From positions 18,790,501-18,854,500 of the forward strand of contig NC_088359.1 of assembly GCF_036884655.1 (NCBI RefSeq): DNA of 64,000 bases, read 5' to 3'. Position 1 is the stretch's first letter; the number at the start of each line of letters is the position of its first letter. Of this stretch, positions 1-10,642 are shown piece after piece. Both the position numbers and the translations under genes were made by a program. The stretch comes from Musa acuminata AAA Group. Its lineage: Eukaryota > Streptophyta > Magnoliopsida > Zingiberales > Musaceae. Under the pieces are notes generated by a model. The model did no database searches. It was not told the origin of the DNA and saw only the letters and a list, made by a program, of their open reading frames with translations.

Positions 1-375
1 CCTAAGCAAGTTTTTTAACCGCGAACGTCGAGTCTTGTTCCGGCGAGCTTTCCGACGAACTTCTTCCGACGGACTCCCATCAAGCTCCCGATCTTGTGAT
101 GACTTTAACGAGTAGCCGAGCCTTCTCGGTGATCTCCGTGAACCTCCGACGATCTCTTCGGCGAACTTCCGATAGGTTCCCGATTTCTTCTCGGTTGGTT
201 CCGGCAGCATCTCCGACGATTCTTCGGACTCTTAAACGTCCATCGATCTTGACTCCGGTATTCTTGCTTTGTGTTTTCTGGTTATCGTAGTTAATCCTGC
301 ACACTTAACTCAATAATATGGATTAGATCAATTAACCCATCAATTGATTTCATCATCAAAATCCGAGATTCAACA
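1..375 (-). repeat. Sirevirus-like LTR fragment cut by the window edge
   Basis: The right end reads AGATTCAACA, the complement of the TGTTGAATCT LTR start used by elements A and B. The body matches the A/B LTR 5' part, including the segment ending ATCGTAGTTAATCCTGCACAC. It is minus oriented and joins Reina-like leader sequence at 376, so this LTR was inserted into that element. Its other end and its target duplication lie outside the window. Confidence 0.85.
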
Positions 376-1259
376 TTTTACAGTGCAGATTTTCAAGTAT
401 AGCAGATTAGATGTAAAATATCAATGGTTTATATTGAGAATTGTTTGACAAAACCAAAGGAAATATGCTGTTAGGAAATGTCAAAGATGTCAAAAAAAAT
501 TTGTAGAAATTTGGATAGAACAAGTACAGTAGCAAGATCAAACAGATGGTGCTATGCGATTGGAATTCTGCAATGTATCTTTCGTCGTAGAGATAAAAAC
601 TTTATGACGAAAAGTTTATGCAGCAATATAGGAATAATTTTTTTTGGAATTTTTAAATAAGGATAACTAAATTGCAGCGGTAGTAAGGTAGAAAACCAGA
701 ACCTATTGCAATTCACGGGGAGATCAAAAGATGATCCGTGGTGGTGGAGATGATGACAGAATTTGGTGATGATCTTTTAAGCAATTGTGGGAATTGCTTT
801 GAGCGGTTGTGGAGGGTTGATGGATGACTGTGGAAGGGCAGCGAGACGCCAAGAATGCTGCTCTGATACCAGGTGTTTAAATCCTTACATATTCTAAACT
901 TGGGGTTGATCTCTTTAGGGGATCGGGTTCTTTGGAACTCTATAGGGGTTCCTCCCTCCAAGTTGCTGCTCAAAGGCTGTAGAAAATATTCATTTATTGC
1001 ATAAGAAAAGAGAAGGAATACATGGATATTTATAGGGGCTTCTAAACCCTAACTCTTAATAGGACTCCTACTTAAGACTCTTACTTCTTACCAACTCCTA
1101 ATAGGACTCCTACTCAAGACTCCTATTCCCTTGCAACTCCTAATTCTTCTCTAAGAAAAAACCTCCTACATGAATGCCCCTCTCAATTAGGACTCTCCTA
1201 GCTAGAGTCCTAACAGAATGTCCCTCTCAATTAGGACTCTCCAAGCTAGAGTCCTAACA
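376..1259 (-). mobile_element. Reina-type gypsy element, 5' leader and 5' LTR fragment
   Basis: This stretch matches the leader and 5' LTR of the complete Reina-type element at 58224-63363. The LTR is 874-1259, beginning TGTTTAAATCC (TGATAGAACCC in the other copy) and ending GTCCTAACA. It is about 45 bp longer because its last 44 bp or so are duplicated in tandem (about 1172-1259). A minus-strand primer site is at 860-871. The leader at 376-859 holds no gene; the rest lies beyond the left edge behind the LTR at 1-375. The next bases, CAGGC, continue LINE sequence, so the element was inserted in the LINE at 1260. Confidence 0.85.
860..871 (-). other. Primer-binding site (initiator tRNA-Met type)
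   Basis: GCTCTGATACCA on the plus strand is TGGTATCAGAGC on the element strand, complementary to the 3' end of plant initiator tRNA-Met. It lies two bases inside the LTR edge at 874. Confidence 0.85.
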
Positions 1260-1718
1260 CAGGCCCTTCTGAATAAATTACCTACAATAGACAATATCAA
1301 AAGAAGAGGTATCCATCATGTTAACCGATGCTCCCTTTACATGCAACAAGAAGAAACTGTTGACCATCTCTATTTTGCTTGTGACTATACTAAATGGATA
1401 TGGAAGGAGATTCTCCAACGATTCGAACTCAATAGAATGCCGCAACCAAACTTGCATCAAGAATTAGGTGACCTCATGCAATGTTTTTCAAGAAAAGGGC
1501 CTCTTACACAATTGACAAAGGTTATATTCAGATACGCTATTCGGTGGATATGGAAGGAAAGATGTAGTAGAATCTTTGAGTGTCAACACACAAACAATGC
1601 TCAAATCTTGATAGAGATTATTAGAGACTCAAGATCATGTATGGAGAACGATCTCAAAATGGAGCACCTTACACAAAGAGAAAAATATATTTTTTATCAA
1701 ATTCAATTTTACTATTAG
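1260..1718 (+). pseudogene. L1-type LINE ORF2, C-terminal zinc-binding region
   Basis: This is the C-terminal end of a LINE ORF2 protein, an endonuclease/reverse transcriptase. The frame is open from the Reina junction to TAG at 1716-1718. It contains the plant zf-RVT type motif RCSLYMQQEETVDHLYFACD, with Cys/His spacing, followed by WIWKE and a second IRWIWKERC. The same sequence is present in the minus-strand LINE at 16393-16680 and 8515-8679, so two copies of one family are present in opposite orientations. The upstream part of ORF2 should lie left of the window, beyond the inserted Reina-like element. The fragment is not functional alone. Confidence 0.85.
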
Positions 1719-1951
1719 CTAAAGATCTTGGGCATGATGGTAAAAGCTATACCCACAGGAAATCTTGGCATATCTGGACTCTAAATTTTATTTGTTGGCC
1801 ACAGTTAAGAGTTATAGTCTATAGCATGTGTAGTCATAACTACCGCATGAGTACTCTACGAGTTACCTAGCTTCGTCTATAACTTGTATAGGCAAAGCTA
1901 TTTGTAGAAACTTTACACAAAATCAATTTACATTTACTTATAAAAAAAAAA
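1719..1951 (+). other. LINE 3' UTR and poly(A) tail
   Basis: Sequence after the ORF2 stop matches, in reverse complement, 8290-8514 of the minus-strand LINE. It ends in an A-run at about 1942-1951 that marks the 3' terminus. Beyond it the host copia element H resumes. I could not identify the target duplication because the 5' end is outside the window. Confidence 0.8.
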
Positions 1952-2754
1952 CATTCTCAAAATGATGTCAAGTATGATTTTTCAAATATGAAAGATGACA
2001 AAGATAGCAATTCATCATTCTATGGTAAGATATCAATTGAAAAATTGTAAGTCAAGCTCTAGATATCTTATCTTAATGAAGAAAATTTATCAAGCAAACA
2101 TTTCAAGTATATATGATGAAATACATTGCATACATTTGTCATCAATTTACCACATTTTGATATTATTTCTCCCTCTTTGTCATCAACAAAAAGGAGATCG
2201 ATTCAATAATGCAAGTGTGGTAAAAATTCATACCACATTTCAATTTGTATACCAATCATATTTCAAGCATTCATGACATGGTATCATTCAAAAGTTCTCA
2301 CATTGAACGTTATAAATATTTAAAGAGATGGCTTCCATCAACTTCTCTCTTTTTATTTTTCATCAAAATTTCACATGAAGAAAGAGAGTAAGGAGGAAAA
2401 TCCATTGAGAACCAACTTTGTGATGATTTGAATCAAATAAAAGAGCTTCATTAAATCATGCTTCAATTTTCACAAGGATCAAGATATTCATGTGAAATCA
2501 AATCCTCATTCTAGCAAGTGTTCATCTCATAAAAAATCATAAAAAATCTTCCTTCATTAAGAAATAATTCATGTGAAAGAATCATCATATTAAGTGATGG
2601 AGCAAGGGTATGAAGTGAACTTGATATGGCATAAACTCATGAAAGCTCCATTCAAGGAATACATGAAGTGAAAGATAGTTCGGAAAAAAAATATACATCA
2701 AATTCATGTATTTGGACAAATTAACATTCCTAACTCTCTTCTAATAAAATCAAA
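1952..2754 (-). other. 3' noncoding region of host copia element H
   Basis: There is no coding sequence here. The region is AT-rich and carries the complement of TTGATGACAAAGAGGGAGAA near 2167-2190, the internal polypurine-like motif found downstream of pol in A, B and F. It follows directly (minus strand) from the pol end at 2755, so it is the 3' untranslated part of H. The real polypurine tract and 3' LTR are not in the window. Confidence 0.65.
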
Positions 2755-3210
2755 TTATTCTTCACTTAAAGACTTTGTCAAAATATCGGCTAATTGATGT
2801 TTTGTATCAATAAACTCTAAGATTACATCATGATTATTAACATGATCTCGTATAAAGTGATGCATAATATCAATATGTTTAGCTCTAGAGTATTGAATGA
2901 GATTTTTTGTTAAACATATTGCACTTGTGTTATCATATTTTATGGAAATATTTTTAAGACTAATCTTGTAATCCTCTAATGTATTTTTCATCCACACAAC
3001 TTGTGCACAGCATGCACTAGCTACAATGTACTAAGCTTCGGTTGTAGATAGTGCAACCAAGTTTTGTTTCTTGAATGACTAAGAAACAAGTGTGTGTCCT
3101 AAAAACTGACATGTTCCTGATGTGCTTTTTCTATCTAATCTATATCCAACAAAATCCATATCAGCATATGCAATTAGTTTGAAGTTCTCGGATTTTGGAT
3201 ACCATAATTC
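2755..3210 (-). pseudogene. Copia pol, RNase H end (element H)
   Basis: This is the last part of a copia Pol polyprotein, the RNase H domain. Visible family motifs are [23 protein letters not shown] (here [12 protein letters not shown]), [13 protein letters not shown] and [17 protein letters not shown]. The pieces match F pol at about 24780-25260. Reading upstream (higher coordinates), the gene breaks at 3210 where a solo LTR was inserted, and resumes at 7971. Stops are present (for example in the AEAEY region near 3030), so it is dead. It is more diverged from F than A or B are, consistent with being the oldest layer. Confidence 0.85.
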
Positions 3211-4027
3211 TGTTGAATCTCGGATTTTGATGTTGAAACTAATTGATTGTGTTTAGATGTTAAACTGCATTTTGAGTGATGCAGGTCTACTCGATCAGGA
3301 TTAGACTGTTAACGCAGGATGAATTGACGTTGCGCCGGAGGAGATCACGTTAGGATATTGGATGGCGGAAGGCTTTGGACTTCGGGCATCCGGGCCAAGA
3401 GCGGAATTGCGCCAAGGATATCCGGGTTGCGGAGGTCAACCGCCTATTGGACAACAAGCTGCAAAAGAGGACGATGCGCTGAAGAATCGGACGAAGCACC
3501 AACCAATGACGTGTCGGGCAACAGAATGTCAATTCGCTTTGTAATAATTGTCTAGATCGGAGTAGAGTTTTGGCTTGTGTGTGCAGGATTAACTACGATA
3601 AAGATGAAGACATAAAGCAAAACAAAGTGTCGGAGTCAAGCGCGAAGGATTTGTTGTGAGTTCGAGAGTTCAACGAAAGTCCAAAGGTTCGTCGGGAATG
3701 CTACCGGAACTAGTCGAGAATGAGTTGGGAGCTTGCCGAAGGGTTTTTCGGAAGCTCGCCGGAAGGTTCGTTGGAAGTTCGCGGAGCTCGCCGAGAAAGA
3801 TCGGAGCTTGCCGAAGAAGCTCATTGGAACTTGCCAAGATCAAATCGTGAAGTCTAGGAGCTTGCTAGGAGTCCGTAGAATGGTTTCCGAGAGTTCGTCG
3901 GAAGACCATCGGAAGTTCGTCGGAAGCTCGCCGAAAAAAGTCTTGGCTTGCGGACTTTGTAATAGCTTAGAAAATGTCTTTAAATTCGTAGTTAGCACAT
4001 TAATTAGGGTTAGGATTAGGTGTTAAT

Positions 4028-5337
4028 AGTTGGGAAATTTTGGGGGCGACATCACATGCGCAGCGGAAGAACAAGAAAACAAAATACCCGATTCCCAAAA
4101 AGATGTTCGTCGTCGTGCGAAGATTGGTGCGCAAAAATCCGCGAAACATGAAACTGCGTATAGAGTATATTGTGTTACCTAGGGAGATTGTATATCCCTG
4201 TTTCCTTGCAGATCCTTAGGAGAGGGTAAAGGAGGTCAAGCGTCCTCCTCTCTAGCGGTGATCCACACAGCAGGGTTGCGACAACGCTCCTCAAGACTCC
4301 AGGCCTGCTCTGAGGTGGAGAGGAAGAGGAGAATAGGAAAGGCAAGCAAAGGCTCAAGCCTATGAGGCTCTGAATCCCTGCTATTTATAGAGGTCCCCTG
4401 TCAAACCCTAATGGGTCCTCCCCTAGTGGGTATTGGATCTGCATCCAATAAGACAAGGGCTCCGTCGGATATCTCATATCTGAACCTCTACTCATCGCAA
4501 TGCCTACCATATGTGTGTGACCCTCTAGGCCCAATATCGAGCTGGCCGTGAGTCATACCTGTCAGAACTCCTTCTAACTCAGTGAATTATTATCTCTGTA
4601 ATAATTCACTTGACTCATCGACTACGGAAGTACTAGGCCACTACGCCGTAGTCCCCAGACGATACAGGGGAATCCAATCCATTGGACCTGTCTGTCCTCA
4701 GTTACCGTGTACCTATAATCCCTCATCCATCTAATATCCCAGAGACCGTATATCAAGCATGGTGTTGTCAGACCCATATGGTTTCTACTCGAGTCTCGCT
4801 CTAATCGGATTCTCCCGGAGAACTCTTTCTCTCTCAACCCGAATGACCCTGGCCAGGGATTTGTCTGAGCAAGAACACATGGGATATTCCTCTCATGACG
4901 CCGAGAGTGGATGAACCTCTATCGACACTCAATAGCCCTCGTAAGGTCGACTACCACTCCCAATGACTAACTGTACTAGATCTGGGACAGCCAAACCTAT
5001 AAGTCTGGTATCAAAGAGTGGAGCACTCATACAGGACATCCTTGATGTCTCAAGTCTAAGGACCAGATACACCACTAGGACTATGGAATCGTTGTCTGAC
5101 AATAAGGCATCATTAACCATCCAGCATTCCATAAGCGGATCAATCAGTGAACTCATTCTCCAATGAGCACCTGTACTGTATCCCTATTGTCCCTACATGA
5201 GCAGCTATGAGACCAGCTGCATCCATCATATGGACGGGTATACAGCACACCAGTCTATCCGGTTATCACGATGTCCCTCTCGAGTAACCTATGACCGGGA
5301 TTATTTAGGATATGTGTTTAAAGGTGAATCGATCTCA
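4028..5337 (-). repeat. 3' LTR (truncated) of the nested copia-type element
   Basis: It begins AGTTGGGAAATTTTGGGGGC (TGTTGGG in the other copy) and aligns with 5848 onward to about GAATCGATCTCAT at 5337. About 190 bp present in the other LTR before TAGCA are missing here. It keeps about 210 bp near 4143-4353 that the other copy has lost. The minus-strand TATA-like site is CTATTTATAGAGG near 4380. Confidence 0.85.
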
Positions 5338-5847
5338 TAACCTATAACCTATAACCTACACCACTGCCCTCGCCGCGGCGCTGCCGCTGCGGGTGGGCGC
5401 CCCCTTCGGGCGCCGCTGCCTCCGCAAGCGGTGCTGTCCCGCCGGGCGGCCGCCCCTGTGGGGGGGGTTTCGCCCGCGGGAGCAGCGGCGGCAGGCGTCG
5501 CGCGTCTCTGCCCTGCGGAGGCAGGTGTCGCGCGTCGCTGCCCTGCGGCGGCAGGCGCCGCTTCCTTGCGGCGGCCGGAGCCACTGCCCTACGGCGCCTC
5601 TGCCCGTGGGCTGCCAGCCCCGCCGGCAGCAAGCCTGCTGCAAGCAGGCCGCCGGTCGGCTACTGCAGACGCAGCCCCTGTGCTGCCCGCCTTCGGCTGC
5701 GCTTCACGCACGCAGATCGAGGGCAGCAACTATTGCTGCCCTTTCTCGCTTTTGCGTCAACGATTTTTGACGTCAAAATTCTTCCTAAACACAACACATG
5801 CAGTTCAAAACCAATCATTCGCACGAACAACCTGGCTCTGATACCAC
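5338..5847 (-). other. GC-rich leader remnant of the nested copia-type element
   Basis: This 0.5-kb remainder of the interior starts with a short filler of repeated CCTATAA units (5339-5357). It continues as very GC-rich sequence to about 5720, then AT-rich sequence up to the primer site. Long open frames occur on both strands, as expected from base composition, and none resembles a protein family. I read it as untranslated leader next to the 5' LTR. Confidence 0.6.
5835..5846 (-). other. Primer-binding site (initiator tRNA-Met type)
   Basis: GCTCTGATACCA on the plus strand, one base from the LTR edge TGTTGGGAAA at 5848. It fixes the element's orientation as minus. Confidence 0.85.
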
Positions 5848-7127
5848 TGTTGGGAAATTTTGGGGGCGATATCACATGTGCAGCGGAAGAACAAGTAAAC
5901 AAAATACCCGATTCCCAAAAAGATGTTCGTCGTCGTGCGAAGATTGGTGCGCAAAAATCCGTAGCCTATGAGGCTCTGAATCCCTCCTATTTATAGAGGT
6001 CCCTTGTCAAACCCTAATATGTCCTCCCCTAGTGGGTATTGGATCTGCATCCAATAAGACAAGGGCTCCGTCGGATATCTCATATCTGAACCTCTACTCA
6101 TCGCAATGCCTACCATATGTGTGTGACCCTCTAAGCCCAATATCGAGCTGGCCGTGAGTCATACCTGTCAGAACTCTTTCTAACTCAGTGAATTATTATC
6201 TCTATAATAATTCACTTGACTCATCGACTACGGAAGTACTAGGCCACTACGCCGTAGTCCCCAGACGATACAGGGGAATCCAATCTATTGGACCTGTTTG
6301 TCCTCAGTTACCGTGTACATATAATCCCTCATCCATCTAATATCCCAAATACCGTATATCGAGCATGGTGTTGTCAGACCCATATGGTTTCTACTAGAGT
6401 CTCGCTCTAATCGGATTCTCCCGGAGAACTCTTTCTCTCTCAACCCGAATGACCTTGGCCAGGTATTTGTCTGAGCAAGAACATATGGGTTATTCCTCTC
6501 ATGACGCCGAGAGTGGATGATCCTCTATCGACACTCAATAGCCCTCGTAAGGTCGACTACCACTCCCAATGACCAGCTGTACTAGATCTAGGACAGCCAA
6601 ACCTATAAGTCTGGTATCAAAGAGTGGAGCACTCATACAGGACATCCTTGGTGTCTCAAGTCTAAGGACCAGATACACCACTAGGACTACGAAATCGTTG
6701 TCTGACAATAAGGCATCATTAACCATCCAGCATTCCGTAAGCGGATCAATCAGTGAACTCATTCTCCAATGAGCACCTGTACTGTATCCCTAGTGTCCCT
6801 ACATGAGCAGCTATGAGACCAGCTGCATCCATCATATGGACGGGTATACAGCACACTAGTCTATCCGATTATCACGATGTCCCTCTCGAGTAACCTATGA
6901 CCGGGATTATTTAGGATATGTGTTTAAAGGCGAATCGATCTCATTATCGTGATCTCATCACGATCCGATTCCCATTGCACAAATCCAAGGACATCACAAT
7001 ATATGTATGCATTTATGCAATAGTTATAAAGTGATATACGCCAAAATATAATAAGCAAAAAGATTCTGTATCAAGTCACACGTGCCATCACTCACGTGAT
7101 TGGCTTGTTGGGCACCTATGACTAGCA
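5848..7127 (-). repeat. 5' LTR of the nested copia-type element
   Basis: It runs TGTTGGGAAATTTT...GACTAGCA and is followed by the TTAAT duplication. Compared with 4028-5337 it lacks about 210 bp (junction near 5962, at AAAAATCCG/TAGCCTATGAGG) but keeps the outer end, including a tail absent from the other copy. Confidence 0.85.
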
Positions 7128-7970
7128 TTAATCCTATAACTCAAGTAGGGGCCAATTGGGCCCGAGTTCGGACTAGTTTGGGCCAAGTTTGGAGCCCAAC
7201 CAGTGACCTGAAATAGTGTAGGCGGTGGCACCGCCAGATTAGGCGGTGGCACCACCTAGAACCTGAGAACCAAGCGGTGGCACCGCTGGACTGAGCGGTG
7301 GCACCGCCCAGCACCCGAGAGGTCCGACGGTGGCACCATCGGACTGGGCGGTGGCACCGGCAGTACATTGTCAGTGTTAGACACTAATAGGCGGTGGCAA
7401 CGCCAGCATCAGGAACCAAAGAGAATTCAAATTTTGGAGCCCAAATTTGAATCCTCTTGAGGCCTATAAATACCCCTCAATTCTCAGCTGAGATAACAAC
7501 CTTTGAGAAGCAAGAGATTGAGATAAAAGTCTTAATCTAGTGGAAGTTGTAAGAGAGTGAACAACTCCTTCTTTCTCTTTGAAAATTTGTAAGAGAGTGA
7601 ACCACTTGTAAAAGGTTGTAAGAGGGGTATTTATCCTTCCCTTTCAAAGTGATTTGCTAGTGGAAGTTGGGAGCCTTATCGAAGAAGGCTTCGCAAGTGG
7701 ATGTAGGTCGCATGACCGAACCACTATAAATCGATTTGCGTTTATCTTATTATCATTTATATTACTGCAAACCATCTTCACTTTGATGCTCTACTTCTTT
7801 GTCTCCTTCTTACGTATCCCTTCAAGTTAAAACGTAATCGAAACGGTTTCAAACGAAACGTTGCTTTTATCATAGGAAGTTTCCGAAAGTGTTTAAATCG
7901 TCAAAAGTTTATCGTACTTTACTACTGCACTAATTCACCCCCCCCTCTTAGTACCGCTCCGATCCTAACA

Positions 7971-8282
7971 AATTCTAGATTAGTGGTACCTTTTAGATAT
8001 ATAAGAATTATCTTAACTGCCTTAAGATGAGATATCTTAGGATTAGATTGAAACCTAGCACAAAAATCTACACTAAACATGATATCCAGTCTAGTTGCGG
8101 TGAGGTACAGTAGACTTCCTATCATACCCCTATAAGTTTTTTGATCAAAGCTTTCTCCACTTTTGAGTTTTTGAGCTATCCATATTAAACCTTTTTAGCA
8201 AATCTAAAGCGTATTTTGTTTGACTAAGAAAGATGCCATCACTTAGTTGTTTGATTTGTATGGCTCATAAGAAGGTTAATTC
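7971..8282 (-). pseudogene. Copia pol, RT to RNase H connection (element H)
   Basis: This middle piece of H pol lies between the solo LTR insertion (7970) and the LINE insertion (8282). Motifs on the minus strand are [20 protein letters not shown] and [18 protein letters not shown], the connection domain just before RNase H. The part next to the LINE reads [18 protein letters not shown], continuing the RT sequence on the other side at 41535 and up. A TGA near 8262-8264 and other changes show it is dead. Confidence 0.85.
8269..8282. repeat. Target-site duplication of the minus-strand LINE (left copy)
   Basis: AAGAAGGTTAATTC here is identical to 41535-41548. The duplicated bases lie inside H pol, coding GELTFF just before the LQIKQLS motif. 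The left copy abuts the LINE poly(A), seen as a T-run on the plus strand. A 14-bp duplication next to poly(A) is the signature of LINE insertion. Confidence 0.95.
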
Positions 8283-8679
8283 TTTTTTTTGATAAGTAAA
8301 AGTAAATTGATTTTTTGTAAAGTTTCTACAAATAGCTTTGTCTATACAAGTTATAGACGAAGCTAGGTAACTCGTAGAGTACTCATGCGGTAATTATGAC
8401 TACACATGCTATAGACTATAACTCTTAACTGTGGCCAACAAATAAAATTTAAAGTCCAGATATGCCAAGATTTCCTATGGGTATAGCTTTTCCCATCATG
8501 CCCAAGGTCTTTAGCTAATAGTAAAATTGAATTTGATAAAAATATCTTTTTCTCTTTGTGTAAGGTGCTCCATTTTGAGATTGTTCTCCATACATGATCT
8601 TGAGTCTATAATAATCTCTATCAAGAGCTGAGCATTGTTTGTGTGTTGACCCTTAAAGATTCTGTTACATCGTTCCTTT
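8283..8679 (-). pseudogene. LINE ORF2 C-terminus, 3' UTR and poly(A)
   Basis: The T-run at 8282-8290 is the poly(A) tail. 8291-8514 is 3' UTR, collinear with 1719-1940. The ORF2 stop TAG is at 8517-8515, after a C-terminal sequence like the QIQFYY end of the plus copy. The coding part breaks at 8679, where element C was inserted, and resumes at 16393. Confidence 0.85.
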
Positions 8680-10642
8680 TGTTAGGATCAAGAGCACTAA
8701 GAGGGGGGGGGGGGGGGGGGGGGGGGGTGAATTAGTGCAGCGGAAATCTTTCTACGATAAAAAACCGTTCGAACAATAAAAACGATTTCGGTGTGAAAGC
8801 CGATTCTAAGATTACTTTAACTTAAGATCAAGTGAGATGATGTTAAAGTCAATCTATGAAGGCAGTTTGCAGTTATGATGAAAATCAGAACGTAAGCGCA
8901 AACTGAAATATGATGTTCGTACGATAAAACTGATTTGCGTCTAAACGCCGATTCGGAAAGCACTGAACTTTGAAACACGTTCGTAAAAACACAGAAGGCA
9001 GTAAGCTATTGAGGAGGTTTGCAGTAAAGATAAGATGCTCAAAGTAAATGTAAACCAAGATTTAGAGTGGTTCGGTCAATCTTGACCTACTCCACTTTTG
9101 GCTTCCTCCACCGACGAGGTCACCGACATCAACTAGAGGCCTTCCTTCAATAGGCGAAGGCCAACCACCCTTTTACAGTTTCACTCCTTTTGACGGGCTT
9201 AGGAGACAACCCTTACAGAATTTTCTCTCCTCTCTTTAAAGCTCAAAACTTAGAAGAAAAGAGGGAGAAGAACTTTTGGCCTTTACAACAATTTTGAGCT
9301 CTAAAAACCACAGAACAAGATCAAGATTTCAGTGTATGTTCAGTGCTCATTCAGTGCTGAATGGGTGGGGTATTTATAGGCCCCAACATAGTTCAAATTT
9401 GGAGCTCAAAACTGTCAATTCCCGAAATCCCGGGATATGGCGGTTGCACCTCCTGACTGGAGCGGTTGCACCGCCTAACAGAGCTCGAAGACTGAGCCTC
9501 TGGGCGGTGCCACCTCCTGTCAGGGGCGGTTGCACCTCCTGCCAGAGCTTGAAGACCGAGCTCAGGCGGTGCAACCTCCTGACTACGGTGGTTGCACCGC
9601 TCAGCTAGAGCTCGGAGACCGAGCCCAAGCGGTGCCACCTCCTGTCAGGGGAGGCTGCACTGCCCAGTCTCGCTCGGAGATTAAGCCCAGGCGGTGCCAC
9701 CTCTTGGCTGGGGCGGTTGCACCGCCCAGTCTCCCTCAGAGACTCAGCCCAAGCGGTGCCACCTCCTGGTTTGGGCGGTTCAACTGCCTGGCAGAAATCA
9801 GGGTCCGAATGGGTTGATCCATTCGGACCAATTTGGGTTTTTCAGGGGCCCAATTGCCCCAAGATTAAGTTAATGGGATCACCTCCCATTTCCAACTTAA
9901 TCATTGTGCTAACTACGATGATATTCCCTAAGACATTTACTGCAACTTGCTCTGGTGCGTCAATCGCTTCTTCCGGCGAGCTTCCGGCGAACTTCCGTCG
10001 ATCATCCGATGAACCCTCGGTGATGCTCTTGCGGACTTTCGGCAAACTCCTGGACTTGCGACGATCCACTTGGCGAGTTTCGACGAGCTTCTTTGGCAAG
10101 CTCCTGGACTTCTCGGATTTGTTCCCGCAGAACTTCCGACGACTGTCCGAACTTCCGTCGAACTCTCGAACTCCCAACGTGATCATTGTCTTGACGTCGG
10201 CGCAACTCCTGCTGCATGTCTTTCTTCTATCATAGTTAATCCTGCACACACAAAACTTCAATCGAGACAATTAATCCTAAGCAATTAACCAAGTTATCCG
10301 GCATGTCATTGGTCCCTCGACGCTTCTTCCGATTCTTCGGCGCATCGTCCTTTCTTGCAGCCTATTGCCCAATCGGCCAGTTGACTCCGTAACTCCGATA
10401 TCCTTGGCACAATACCCGCTCTTCTTGGCCCGATGCCCGAGTCCACGGCCCGAAGCCTTCTGTCGATACGTCGACCGATCCACCAGCCCGACGTCCAATC
10501 TTCTGACATGTTCCTCCGGCACAACATGATTTTCTTGCTTTAATTGTCTCATCCTGATCGAAGGATCCTGCATCACTCAAAATGCAGATTAAATCATAAA
10601 CATAAATCAAGTAGTTTCATCATCAAAATACGAGATTCAATA
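8680..10642 (-). repeat. 3' LTR of element C
   Basis: It runs TGTTAGGATCAAGAG...CGAGATTCAATA; the terminal CA is mutated to TA. It contains a 25-base G-run (8703-8727), much longer than in other LTRs here, the TATA box complement TATTTATA at 9371-9378 and a palindrome array at about 9436-9790. Near 10290-10570 is the 5' module found also in C's other LTR, D and S. Confidence 0.9.

Larger units (their letters stand above)
4028..7127 (-). mobile_element. Deleted copia-type LTR retrotransposon inside solo LTR S
   Basis: Two direct LTR copies flank a short interior, with TTAAT duplications at 4023-4027 and 7128-7132. Removing the element restores a continuous S LTR. The element strand runs TGCTAGTC...CCCAACA followed by primer site TGGTATCAGAGC, so it is minus oriented. 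All coding sequence, the polypurine tract and the start of the 3' LTR are gone. The lineage cannot be read without pol; the primer site and ends suit a copia element. Confidence 0.85.
3211..7970 (+). repeat. Solo LTR 'S' of the Sirevirus-like family, with a nested element
   Basis: It starts TGTTGAATCTCGG and ends GATCCTAACA, flanked by perfect 5-bp duplications AATTC (3206-3210 and 7971-7975). Without the nested element at 4028-7127 it is about 1660 bp. No interior follows the LTR: the host pol resumes at once, so this is a solo LTR from recombination between LTRs. It includes the extra 5' module seen in C and D (about 3290-3560), the palindrome array near 7218-7400, a TATA box at 7465-7472 (CCTATAAATACCCC) and the C-tract before CTCTTAGT. 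Confidence 0.9.

Noticed and set aside
5335..5360. CCTATAACCTATAACCTA, similar to telomeric repeat
   Set aside because: Only about three units, not the plant CCCTAAA unit, and located exactly at a deletion junction; filler DNA is more likely.
5393..5841. Overlapping open frames of 95-136 codons on both strands in the GC-rich block
   Set aside because: They occur in several frames at once in very GC-rich sequence and resemble no protein; the block is the leader of a deleted LTR element.
9436..9790. Regularly spaced palindromes, CRISPR-like in appearance
   Set aside because: Spacing is irregular, units vary and form part of a eukaryotic LTR; no cas genes and no prokaryotic context.
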